Source of the DNA: Glandiceps talaboti
Taxonomy: Eukaryota > Hemichordata > Enteropneusta > Spengelidae
Direction: 5' to 3'
Length of the DNA stretch: 64,000 bases
Assembly (NCBI RefSeq): GCF_964340395.1
Contig: NC_135559.1
Location: 21,811,621-21,875,620 of the forward strand
Shown here: in pieces, positions 11,809-25,454 of the stretch
Layout: the number at the start of each line of letters is the position of its first letter
Position numbering within the stretch: position 1 is the first letter of the stretch
Notes under the pieces: model-generated
What the model was told of the DNA's origin: nothing
The model's database searches: none
What the model saw: only the letters and a program-made list of their open reading frames with translations
Made by a program: the position numbers and the translations under genes

Positions 11809-12481
11809 ATAGACTCTTAGCAAGTTGTCGTTGTGAAATGGGTCAACTTGGCAAAATGTTGATTTATTATGCCCACATCGACTAATGAATTTCACAAGTT
11901 TGGGTTTTAATTTGTTGTTCCAATACGGGACACCGATGTGAGCGCAACTATTACTCCCCACGATCACATTTCTTTCAACTCGTAGGTAGGAACACATTCC
12001 ATCACTTCCTACACCGTATACGTAATGGCGGAATGAAATTAATCGTGGTTTTGTCGATTAAACGGTCGTTTTCAACTTTCACACATCTGGGACTCCATTC
12101 TTTTGTCACATGATTTCAGTGATGAGTCATATGACCAGATTAGGACATCAGACTAGTGAACAAGACTACAGGTACGTGTGGACGAAATCTTCAATTTTGC
12201 TTTCACTAACTATACCAATTGCGTTTGACAATATCTAATAAACCAATTATTGTTAATTTTGTTTGTCTTCTGATAAAGGCATTTGGGTTATACAAAACTT
12301 GGAGACAAAAGACCAAATTTTACCAATTTCATATATTGTAAGAATCGAATCAATGTGAGTGTTGGATAGCAGTAAAAAGAAACTACACAACTTGATCTGT
12401 TAATGAAATGATCTGTTAAAACATGATGCCTTTCAGGGGATATTTGTGATATTTTTTGAATGTTGTAAACATGAAAACTAC

Positions 12482-14100
<1,619 letters not shown>

Positions 14101-14116
14101 TCAACACCATAACTAT

Positions 14117-15535
14117 TTTTCCTCACTACATACTGGCTTTGTATTTACAGCACTACATACTACTACATACTGGCTTTGTATTCATAGCACTACATACTAC
14201 TACATACTGGCTTTGTATTTATAGCACTACATACTACTACATACTGGCTTTGTATTCATAGCACTACATACTGGCTTTGTATTCATAGCACTACATACTA
14301 CTACATACCGGCTTTGTATTCATAGCACTACATACTACTACATACTGGCTTTGTATTCATAGTACTACATACTACTACATACTGGCTTTGTATTCATAGT
14401 ACTGCATACTACTACATACTGGCTTTGTATTCACAGCACTACATACTACTACATACTGGCTTTGTATTCATAGTACTACATACTACTACATACTGGCTTT
14501 GTATTCATAGTACTGCATACTACTACATACTGGCTTTGTATTCACAGCACTACATACTACTACATACTGGCTTTGTATTCATAGTACTACATACTACTAC
14601 ATACTGGCTTTGTATTCATAGTACTACATACTACTACATACTGGCTTTGTATTCACAGCACTACATACTACTGCATACTGGCTTTGTATTCACAGCACTA
14701 CATACTACTACATACTGGCATTGTATTCATAGTACTGCATACTACTACATACTGGCTTTGTATTCACAGCACTACATACTACTACATACTGGCTTTGTAT
14801 TCATAGTACTACATACTACTACATACTGGCTTTGTATTCATAGTACTGCATACTACTACATACTGGCTTTGTATTCACAGCACTACATACTACTACATAC
14901 TGGCTTTGTATTCATAGTACTGCATACTACTACATACTGGCTTTGTATTCACAGCACTGCATACTACTACATACTGGCTTTATATTCATAGTACTGCATA
15001 TACTACTACATACTGGCATTGTATTCATAGCACTACATACTACTACATACTGGCTTTGTATTCATAACACTACATACTACTACATACTGGCATTGTATTC
15101 ATAGTACTACATACTACTACATACTGGCTTTGTATTCATAGCACTACATACTACTACATACTTGCTTTGTATTCATAGTACTACATACTACTACATACTG
15201 GCTTTGTATTTATAGTACTACGTACTACTACATACTGGCTTTGTATTTATAGTACTACATACTACTACATACTGGCTTTGTATTCATAGTACTACATACT
15301 ACTACATACTGGCTTTGTATTTATAGTACTACATACTACTACATACTGGCTTTATATTCATAGTACTACATACTACTACATACTGGCTTTGTATTCATAG
15401 TACTACATACTACTACATACTGGCATTTTATTCATAGCACTACATACTACTACACACTGGCATTGTATTCATAGTACTACATACTACTACATACTGGCTT
15501 TGTATTCATAGCACTACATTCTACTACATACGTGT
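14117..15535. repeat. 37-bp minisatellite, about 38 copies
   Basis: The unit carries TACTGGCTTTGTATTCATAG followed by TACTACATACTACTACA. Copies vary at a few sites (GTACT/GCACT, TTCATAG/TTTATAG/TTCACAG, GGCTTT/GGCATT). Because 37 is not a multiple of 3, a 188-codon open frame that cycles through three frames of the unit is incidental. A short array of the same unit, with the same right flank, is at 52945-53095. Confidence 0.97.
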
Positions 15536-16427
15536 TGATTTGAAATCGATTGTGCTGTCTGAAACACTTTCGATTTTGGCCAATTGCGTTAGAAGGGGTG
15601 GGGGATCTGAGGGCAAACTAAAAGAATTTGGTTTTTTATCTTACCTTCAACTAATGATCTCGCCCCTTATCCGGCGTGTGTTTTTAGACTTAATTTTAGC
15701 ATCCACGCATTTGCAGGTACTCATGTGTTATCAATTATACTTGATCGATGTATGCCCTGCTCACACGGCCGATTTTGTCGAAAAACAATGTTGCCAACAT
15801 TGCTTAAAACAAAAATTAGTCATGTGCGTTGACCGCAAAAAAAATAAAACCATTTGTTGCCAACAATTACTGTTGGAGAAATCGCAAATGTCCGACTTTG
15901 TTGATAAACCATCGTGCCCAAGGATTTGTATATACAATAACTGACGGCAGGCATTATTGAATCCTTTACGCTGCAATGACATGCTCTCTAAATTGGGTAG
16001 TTCCCATAGTAACTAAACATACCGAGACAATCAAATGTTTCAAAAGTAATTTCAAACCCGAATAAACTCTCCAATTCATCTGAGTATATAACTTAAATGA
16101 TCTCGAGCTCTATCTATCCTGATCCTGTCGGCAATCATGTCATTGCATGAGAATGACGGATTCTACAACTATAGAGGGCGGTATGATTTTAGACTATTAG
16201 TCAAAAGTTTTATTCTAATAAGCATATGGCAAAATAAATTACATATATTTAATGTTTGCCATTAATACATGTCGATCCAATAGATACATCCATCATTGTA
16301 TGTACTTCGCTTTTGTCAACATAATTACTTTAGGTTCTGTTGACAATCGCCATATAATACAGACCACTAACGTTTTTTTAGTAGTCGGAGATAATACTAA
16401 TGTGACAAGCGTATCACTAAGCCTTGT
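15536..16427. other. Flank of the minisatellite; no gene
   Basis: The first 170 bp (TTAGAAGGGG..., CTTACCTTCAACTA, GATCTCGCCCCT) resemble 53085-53225 and appear to belong to the repeated unit. From 15740 to 15950, diverged inverted words such as GTTGCCAACA recur, but no ORF is convincing. Confidence 0.45.
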
Positions 16428-16610
16428 CCCCATATGAATCGATTTCGAATCGAATCAAATTGAATCGATTCAGTTAAACTGGTTCGAAATCAGTTGATGT
16501 CCCAACACGAAATGTACGTTAGCAATGGATTTGAATCGGTTCACTTTGGTGTACTGTCCCGACACATCAAATTTAATTTGTTTACTTGATTCGATGACGT
16601 AGTCAAAATG
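16428..16610 (+). repeat. Solitary end of the TTGTCCCCAT repeat family
   Basis: About 180 bp beginning TTGTCCCCATATGAATCGAT and ending near TTCGATGACGTAGTC is about 85-90% identical to 24816-24992, the left end of a larger repeat. No inverted partner was found nearby, so it may be a fragment. Confidence 0.7.
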
Positions 16611-16715
16611 CCTTGTGGATCATTGCTATGACTATACGCAATTGCAAATCAACATACTTACAGGTACTTACTTATCTTCGAATTCAGTTGTAGATTTTTT
16701 CACTTTAAGTCGTTC

Positions 16716-16718
<3 letters not shown>

Positions 16719-16770
<52 letters not shown>

Positions 16771-16885
16771 GGCAGGCAGGCAGGCAGATAGACGCAGGCA
16801 GGCAAACAAACCGACAAAAAATAAACACAGTATAACAAACAAACACACAGACAGCTAGACAGGCACACACACACACACACACTAT
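16719..16885. repeat. (CAGA)n/(CAGG)n and (CA)n microsatellite
   Basis: CAGA units pass into CAGG units, a mixed A/C-rich part, then a short CA run. Confidence 0.95.
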
Positions 16886-19800
16886 ACCTATACACTATGC
16901 CTATAACACTACTGGGCATAAAGTTCGGTTGTGAAAAAAAAAGTCGGAAATGAAACGATGCAATTATGGTTGTACCGTCATGGTTCAGTAGACAGCTGGC
17001 AACAGTGGTATGTGGTGTGTGTTTGGAGATAACGATTATACATTTAAATTTTACTAGTATTGCAAAATTTTCAAGGACATATTCACCGGATGACTCATGG
17101 CTAACTCAGTTGGTGTAGTTACCTCATTACACCTACACCAACAACAGAGGCCAAGGTCCACTATATAAAGAGGATTATGGGTAATGTATGCATATGCGGG
17201 AAATTCAAACTGCTGTAAGGAGCACTGACTTTGCCCTCATGTCTTCATCCCATTTTGCACTGAAAAAGTTTCACATGGCTCTCATATTTCATATATACTG
17301 TTTGTAAATATATAGTGATGCAACATGAGTAGAAATAACTGACGTTAACTAAGTTTGGTAGCCAATATAGCAGGTTTACCGTCAAACTGACCCAAAATTT
17401 GTTTCAAATTTGACTAGTAAAAACCGTTGGCCAGTTGTCAATTAGGCTTACAAGTTACACAAAGCATGATAAGACACTGTGAATGGTGCAAATAAACGAC
17501 GTGCGAAATGCCAAATACCGAATGCAAACAATACAAGCGAACAAAAGAGTCTGTGTGCACTCTCTTAGCCCGATATTTTGCCTAAAATCAAGCTCACATG
17601 TGCGAACGGTACGTGAAAATGATACATTGTTACTGAAATAGAATGACATAAAATGAAACCAAAATGTTTCTCAGTTTGATCGATGTACGTTCTGGGTTGC
17701 TACACTCCTTAGTAAAATCACAATTTCATACAAGTTTTTGTGCGCGCGACAAGTGTTTTCTGTCAAGTAGTTGTGTCGTTGACGTACCTATACCTAGTAG
17801 GCAGTGATGTAGATAATAGCCGGTTACCTACCGGTCACAACGCCCAGCTATAACTTATAAGTATAACCACGTACAACAGTTTAGTTGTGGGACCGGCTAA
17901 GGAAAGTACTAAAATCTGACGACCATTGAAAAAAATTCTAAGGTCGGAAAATTAAATATGAGTTTCCCAGAAGTACTAATAGCAAGTAAAATACCCAAAG
18001 TGTAAAAAAAAAAAAAAAGAAGAAATAAATTCATAATTATTTGGAAAACATTTGAGGATTACGCAGTAAAACAAGACTGGCCACGCTATCGCTAGCGAAA
18101 GCCTTCGAACTAGTTTCATAGGGACCGGACGTTGAAGGAAGCGCGAAGCGAAGTGTGAGGTCAATGTAACGTCTCATGATGTATGATGCAACAACACGAC
18201 GTTTACGTAGAGTAGAACTAAATGTTTTCTAAACTTCAACGGAAAGAAATTTTGTCGATCGGACACTGACTATTTTCAAATTCTTAAAACATCTGAGAAA
18301 AATAAAGAGAGGAAGCAAAATGTAGCACTGCCAGACAAGATAGACGTACGGTACGTGTACAGGAGGCGAGGCACACCATGTGGTGCAAACTGGACAATGA
18401 TCGTGCGTGTCACGTGTATGGCATCAGATGTAATACATGTAGCTAACCAAATATTCTTGGAATGCAGCCTTTCTTGTAACAAGTATTGGAAATTGTCAGA
18501 AACCTGAGGATTTTATGACTGAATATATTTCGATCAAGAATTCCCATACTTTCAGTTAAATTTTCTGATGACCCCGAAGCAAGACATGTTTGAAACATTT
18601 AGTGCGACATTTGATACTGATAAACGAGTGATATAATTCATAAACAAATCTAACGTTGGCAACTCTTTTATTTCTGTAATGATCATCAAATTTCAAGGAC
18701 AACTGTCTATGTTGTACGCATAGATCATACACCACTGCCTAGTCTAGTTCCTATACCTGTCGACTGTTCTCTACGATCTCTAGCTCTGTGCATGTTGTGG
18801 AGATGAACGTAACGCGAACTGACAAGACTACAAGTACAATAATGGAGGCATCATAAATATTTGTTTCATTCAAATTTGAAAGTTGAGAAATCGTATTAAA
18901 TTCTTTCCAGATTTCTCAAAAACCGTTTCCATATGTTTTGGCACTATCCAGCAATAATCCTCGTCATGTAAATGACATCGACTGACATCGTAGTCAAACA
19001 TACGCACGGAGACAGAGCGGAGACCACACAAGAGTCCGTACTCACCCCATCACAACGTATGCATTCATGCGTTTGTTTTGAAATAGCTGGGGTGGTACTC
19101 GTACACATCGGGATAACTCGGAGAAGCACATGTTTGTGATTTTATTGACTGTTTTCTGAGATGGGACATTGGGTTTGGAAATACAAGTTTAATCAATCAT
19201 AAAACAGCCATAACAGATACTTTCAAAGAATTAGAACACGGAAGGAAAATAACGGGAACATCAATGACATTTCTACCAAACTCGAGATCGCACGTAGCTA
19301 GCTACCTAGTGTACAGTAAGTGTGGAAGTGCAAAGCTTAGTCCGCCCTGACCCGTGCGATACTTGTGAAGTTAATTTTGAAGTTTTCACGATTATGTTGT
19401 CAAAACACGACCTACATGTAATCTGTAAAAAAAATTCTCATCTATCTAACGATTTTGGTGTGATAACGATCGACCAAATGCCGACGCTAGTGTGTACGTG
19501 TACAACTGTAATCTAGTACCTTGTACAAATGATACAAGTAGGTTTGTTCGTACCCAAGAATTTTAGTTTACAATTTCAATGATACAAATTGTCACTGTGT
19601 AATAGTGTTTGGATCGTGTTAGAACAGGTCCCTCAAAATATAATTTTACGGGTTATAATTTGTATGTATAAGTTTATAGAAATACGTGTTTCACCCAGAC
19701 TGGGTGTCTGGCCGTACGTACGCACCGGAAAAAAAACGTAGCAGAAACACTGCCACTAGACTTGAAAAAAAATATAACAAGGGACTCTTCGGATTAGGCA

Positions 19801-19962
19801 AGAACTACATGTAACCAATATGTGTGAACAGCCACTAATATGTTGATAAACTACCTGGGTCGGATTTACCAAATGCTCCTCCCAGATAAACAAACGTATT
19901 CCGTTGCACATGCGCAAACCTACTTCCGTAGCGTGGGCACATAGCCTGTTTGGACCTTGGCC
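16886..19962. other. Gene-free stretch
   Basis: Three kilobases without a defensible gene. A tRNA-like A-box word, TGGCTAACTCAGTTGGTGTAG, occurs at about 17099 but has no matching B box or cloverleaf. Short ORFs on both strands have no domain content. Confidence 0.4.
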
Positions 19963-20094
19963 TTTAACTACGAAAGCCTATTAGAACTTCACACTTCACA
20001 CTTCGTACTTCGCACTTCGCACTTCACACTTCACACTTCTTACTTCTAACTTTATTTGCACGCAATGCATCATGGGCATTGCTTTAGTGTCAAA

Positions 20095-21876
20095 ATGGCG
20101 TCAACATCCATGGCCACAGAGCCAGAGCTCGAGCTTCAACAGGTAAGTTCAGTTCTTACTTCATTAGAAAACCATGTTATCGTAATATGTAAACGATTTA
20201 CAGATACTTAAACCAGAATAGCGTGTCTAGCTGTTTGCATGTCCCCAGATGAGAAATCGAGTAACTTTAATCATAGTTCCACACCACGCGGACATTTTTG
20301 GTGTGACCAGTGATCGAGAGTCAGACGGACGGAAGTGATTTGATAGTTATCAGAGTAATACTAGGTGTACTGTACTGTTCTGTGCTGAACTTTGAACAGT
20401 ATTCTACTTCGTGGTTGTCCTACTTTGATATCATTTTGCAAAGAGACAACATTATCATCTTGAAATGGAGGATGTACAGATTTTAAGACCATTGATTATC
20501 TCATCTTGTGTCTGCCTTGACGTATGACGTACATGAGTTGTAGCATTCGTTGCGTCACATTTACGCGATATAACACTTTTTTATAGTATTGCTGGTGATG
20601 TGATTTGTGTATCAGAATATTTTGCCACTCGTCAAAGCAGAGTATTTAATGTTTGACTCGGGAACGGCACAGTTTGTTTGGTAATTATGATGTGTGAGAT
20701 AGTTTGACTCTGCTTAGGATATATACTATCTAATGTATGCTATGTAATGATAACAGAGTAGTTTTGAAAAGTTTGCATTAAATCAGGATGGATTTACACC
20801 TGATACTTCAAAATTTGAACTTTACAATTCACAGTTCATTCTTCATACTTCACACTTCCCACTTCCCACTTCATACTTCCCACTTCACACTTCATACTTC
20901 CCACTTCCCACTTCACACTTCATACTTCCCACTTCATACTTCACACTTCATACTTTCCACTTCACACTTCCCACTTCACACTTCCCACTTCATACTTCAC
21001 ACTTCACACTTCATACTTCACACTTCCCACTTCATACTTCACACTTCCCACTTCACACTTCATACTTCAGATTTCACATAGGTTGTATCCATCACATGTT
21101 CAGATATACTAACTTGTCCCCTATTTATTGCCTCAATAGATTTATGCAATTTAATTCTCCTGTTCACACTTGTAGTCAAACTCAGTTCAACCTTAGTCAT
21201 CTTCATACTATAAATAATACCATGAGAATTATGCATATTGAATTCTCATCTGTTTTTTGTTGGTGTGCTTATTCAACAGTCCTTGACTCAATCAACTGGT
21301 GCACGAAAGAAAGTTCCATGTACCAAAATCCAAGAAGGATGGTTGCATGCTGAAAGTGGCCAAGGATATAAACAAGTGCGCATGAAAGATGGAGGTGGCA
21401 CGAGATATATTCAGTTAAATCCAACGGAGTCTATAACCGTGGAACAAATTAAAGCAGAGTCACTGAAACTATTTTGTAGAGGGATTGAGAAGTATGGGAA
21501 AATAGAAGAAATGAAAATGCAAATTGGCAACTTTGCAAGAGAAGTAATAGAACAGTTTACAAACTTAAAAGGTGAAGCATGTGATTATCAAGAGTATTTA
21601 AGATGTCACGGTTTGTTTCCGAGTAAGTGTAAACTATACCTAATGACCAGTTATCAGGAAAATGAGGATGAAATGGATGAAACTGCTCCAAAGGATGACA
21701 ATAGTAACCATTCAGTGAAAGTTAGTGAAGTGATGGATAGTGAAATGGCACCAAAGGATGACAATAGTAACCATTCAGTGAATGTTAGTGAAGTGATGGA
21801 TAGTGAAATGGCAACACATGGTGAGAGTCAACCATTTGGCAGTGGTAGCCATGACAAAAAAATCACCAGAGCCTAG
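20095..21876 (+). CDS. Two-exon gene of unknown function with GGGTR motif
   Basis: Exon 1 (20095-20142) starts ATGGCGTCA and encodes 16 residues up to a CAACAG|GTAAGT donor. Exon 2 (21280-21876) follows a TTCAACAG acceptor in phase 0 and runs to TAG, giving 214 residues. The core (about residues 28-115) has W-L-H-A-E-S-G, then VRMKDGGGTRYIQL, a lysine/glutamate helical part and an FAREVIEQF segment. Similar GGGTR-type segments occur, to my recollection, in uncharacterised invertebrate and fish proteins. The C-terminus holds a near-perfect 21-residue tandem duplication starting APKDDNSNHSV, and is acidic and serine-rich. No signal peptide or membrane segment. AATAAA at 22332 is a plausible polyadenylation signal. 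The whole gene, with upstream and downstream flanks, lies inside the TIR unit. I do not assign a function. Confidence 0.7.
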
Positions 21877-22836
21877 TAACACTCAGACTGACAGTTAACA
21901 GAACTCAGAAGTCTTGAATCATGCAGACAGAGTTAAAAATGTTTAATTTAGTCTTTGTTCATAAACCTTGTGTTATATCAAGTTCCACTCTCCAACTTTC
22001 AGTGTGACTTCTTGATAGGTATTAAAACACTTTTTTATTTATTTTTGATATTTGCTGTAATCAGTGCAATGGGAAGCAATTTGTACAAGGAACCAATAGT
22101 TTTGAAGTGCTGGCTCTAGCTGTCATAATCATGAATAAGTTTTGAAAGGTTGTTAACCGGTACCTGGTAAATTACAGATAATGAGATCCAACCCATTGAT
22201 ATTCATTATATTTTGTATGTTGAATCGTTATATTTGAATAGTTTGAATAATTGTAATTTGTTCCAAATTACTGAAAACCTACAATCCTTGAAGGCACATA
22301 CATGATAACTGATGCATGTAGTGTGTAACAGAATAAAGAATATGGACAGTTGTCAAAAACTTGTCATGCTGAACCAGAAGTAAGTTAATAATGTTATGCC
22401 TGCATAGATATATCTTTGAGTTATCTTAGAGTGATGCATTTTACTTAATTAGTAATTGTTAGTTTAAAAGCATTATGAAGGCATTGAGATCATGAATTCT
22501 AGGTGGAAGGAATTTGTAACCATATTGAGAGAGGGCTGTTCAAATGACAAGATGCGAAGGTAGTCAGCCAATCTTTGACCAAACCATAGTGTAAAGTCAT
22601 AATGTGCAGATTGTATCCATGAAAGTTCATCAATGTAGTAAACATTTACTGTTATATACTTAGTATATCAACAAGAGAATGCATTTTGATAGAAGCTGAC
22701 ACTTGTAATGACAGGTTTTATCGTAGATATTTTAGCATTGATGTATACAAGATAAACGTGACAGCCACTTCAATATCTTGACTGTACCCAAATCCTCAAG
22801 GAGCAAAAATATGATGAAATACATGCCCAAAACACA

Positions 22837-22837
<1 letters not shown>

Positions 22838-22906
<69 letters not shown>

Positions 22907-22923
22907 TGCATGCATGCGCACAC
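22838..22923. repeat. (CA)n microsatellite
   Basis: About 32 CA dinucleotides end in a short GCATGCAT run. Confidence 0.97.
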
Positions 22924-24045
22924 ACTGTTATAGCGAAGGGCCAGCTTGTTTATCAATTTTCAGACTCTGTTGTATTGTCATTCAAAAAGCTAATTTTTAC
23001 ACTGTATTGTGAAATACACTGCAATTTTTTAGTTTTTAAATAAACTTTTGAAATTCAAAGACTGTGTGCTATTTCTTAGTATGTGATGAACATGTGGTAT
23101 ATGTGCATTGCCATTGACAACTTCCCAACTTGGATGTTAGTTTTTTTGTCATTCAAAAATTCAATTTTCGGATCCTTCATTACACAAATAATGAAATATA
23201 TCTTAGTCACTTGGTTTAATTTTTATTCCAACTCTCTTATTTAGTCACTAAATACATATTTTTGTACAAGTTCCATCATCAATGATTATTGAGAAAGAAA
23301 TCATTATAAAAATGGTTGGTACAATTAAGTAAATATTGTACATACCATACTTGTGTGCGTTAGAGCCCATGCTCAGCTAAGGGCCCACCCTTTTGTTTGA
23401 AGAGGGTGATGTTAATAGAATTTATTAGGCACAAACTCAGTGCCCCCCTAAAGCCGTATGGAATGGTCCACTGAACGATTCCAACGGTTCTGAAGTCACA
23501 GCGGGTGCTCAGGCAAAGGCCCAGTCTGTTTATGGGATATAAGTCAGTTGAAAGGGCCCAGGCTCAAACAATGACAATGACGGTATTGGAAACTAAATTG
23601 TTAGAAAAATCGAATCTACAACACATACAAAGAATAGCAGTCAGATAAATGTTCAACAAAATTATTTTGAGCCACAAGTATGCAAGAGACAAATTTTGAA
23701 TTGCAATTGAATGATCAACACTTTTTTACCTAACAAGTAAATATGTAATCAGGTCATCATTGCCTTTAAATGCTAATGTGAAGTGGGAAGTGTGAAGTGT
23801 GAAGTGTGAAGTGGGAAGTGTGAACTATGAAGTGTGAAGTGGGAAGTGTGAAGTGTGAAGTATGAAGTGGGAAGTGGGAAGTGTGAACTGTGAAGTGGGA
23901 AGTGTGAACTGTGAAGTGGGAAGTGGGAAGTGGGAAGTATGAAGTGGGAAGTGGGAAGTGTGAACTGTGAAGTGGGAAGTGTGAACTGTGAAGTGGGAAG
24001 TGGGAAGTGGGAAGTGGGAAATCCTAATAGGCTTTCGTATTTAAC

Positions 24046-24812
24046 CCTGTAATAGTAGAATGTTTACTTTTTAAGATAAAAAATGTGAATAGCAGGGGCA
24101 CAAACTGTGTTGGGCAAAGTTTATTGCGTATATACATAAGGTACTTGAAGTATTTTACTTACTGGAGCACACTTAACCACACCTTTTAACTCAAACCTGG
24201 TATCAAGATATAATTTATAAATGATCCGATGACGTAATTTATCTTACGTAACAAAATGTCCAGGAAAGACCTACTACTATGCAATCAACTGATTTTAACA
24301 AATTTGATGCAAGAAGACAATCGTTATAGAAGGCATACATCGATATCAAAAATAGTTTTATCGAGTTTATTATGTCAGTATTTTCACTTGAGTAAAAAGA
24401 TTTCAAATTCAGCTTGTGCTTCTTTAACATACATACATTGCGGTGTAAAAAAAACCTAGAAAATACACATTACAATAAAGTTACGCATGCGCAACTTGAA
24501 TTTTCTTTCGGGGCATTTCAAATCGAGGCATCAATGTAGAATGAAGATACATGGTATTACCAGTTCAGATGACAAACAATTAGCCGAAAAGACACAATAA
24601 GTTGTTATTTGATGCAGTAAGGTAAGTAAATGTTGACTGTTCCATTTTCTGGAATACATGAGTTGTAGAAAGGCTCCATTCTTTACTAGACATCAGCTGA
24701 CATGTGCAGTAACTGACGTAAATGTGTGTTTTTTCTTCATTAATCATTTGCCATTCAAGTTAAATGAATTTCAAAATGTGCTTTCAAATCGACTATCTTG
24801 AAAGTAATAATA
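24046..24812. other. Gene-free stretch
   Basis: No convincing exon. The word ATCCGATGACGTAATTTAT near 24224 recurs inverted near 62800, probably as a small shared repeat end. Confidence 0.35.
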
Positions 24813-25454
24813 TCCCTGTCCCCATATGAATCGATTTCGAATCGAATCAAATTGAATTGATTCAGTTAAACCGGTTCAAATTCAGTTTATGTCCCGACAC
24901 GAAATGTTAGAAATGGATTTGAATCGATTCAGTTTGGTGTACTGTCCTGACACGTCAAATTTGATCCTGTTTACTTGATTCGATGACGTAGCCACAGTGC
25001 ATTACTTTAACGACACACAATCAACATGGAGGATTTCGAGGGAAATAACCTCGTCTGGTCGTTGTCAAAGTTATCCGTAAATGCAAGGGTTGCCAGAGCT
25101 CAACAGTTATTTGTCGCTTGAGGAAGGGACATTTGGATGTTGACTGCTATATTATGGGTGAAGCAATGCCCCGATCGATTTGGGCATAGCGACGTAATAT
25201 TGGCCCTAATTTTACATAAAAATGATTGAAGTTTAGGATGATCGAGAATATCTGACAAGTGTATACGGACATTGATCGATGCTTGTACACCTTTGCCAAC
25301 ACATTCGCCACCTCTTACTGCCCACAAGAAGCGTAATTCATTTGTTTTAGTTCGTAATAGGAAATGGGAAAATTGGTACGTGACTAACGACGTCCAAGTG
25401 AAATCCTAATCTATCCAGAGATGACATTATTCGTTTTTTGACGTAATTTCAAAC

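Larger units (their letters stand above)
19969..24039 (+). mobile_element. TIR-bounded 4.07-kb element carrying a gene
   Basis: The unit begins TACGAAAGCCTATTAG (19969-19984) and ends with the perfect reverse complement (24024-24039). Immediately outside, TTTAAC is present on both sides (19963-19968 and 24040-24045), a 6-bp target duplication; a TTAA duplication with one extra TIR base fits as well. Inside each end lie arrays of an 8-bp word of the type CACTTCAC/CACTTCCC: left at 19985-20047, inverted on the right at 23779-24019. A third array in left orientation sits in the intron (20822-21072). The cargo is one complete two-exon gene; no transposase, integrase or helicase is visible. TIRs and duplication are seen directly; mobility is inferred. 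TTAA sites suggest piggyBac or Kolobok, but this is not established. Confidence 0.7.

Noticed and set aside
14425-14991. 188-codon open frame of repeated tyrosine/histidine-rich units
   Set aside because: It is the 37-bp minisatellite read through three frames. No start context, splice sites or domain.
17095-17180. tRNA-derived sequence with an A-box-like word
   Set aside because: No matching B box at the right distance and no acceptor stem.
25018-25327. Short plus-strand ATG frame (MEDFEGNNL...) and the 75-codon minus-strand frame as genes
   Set aside because: The first stops after 33 codons and the second is antisense to weak transposase-like fragments; both are better treated as decayed repeat.
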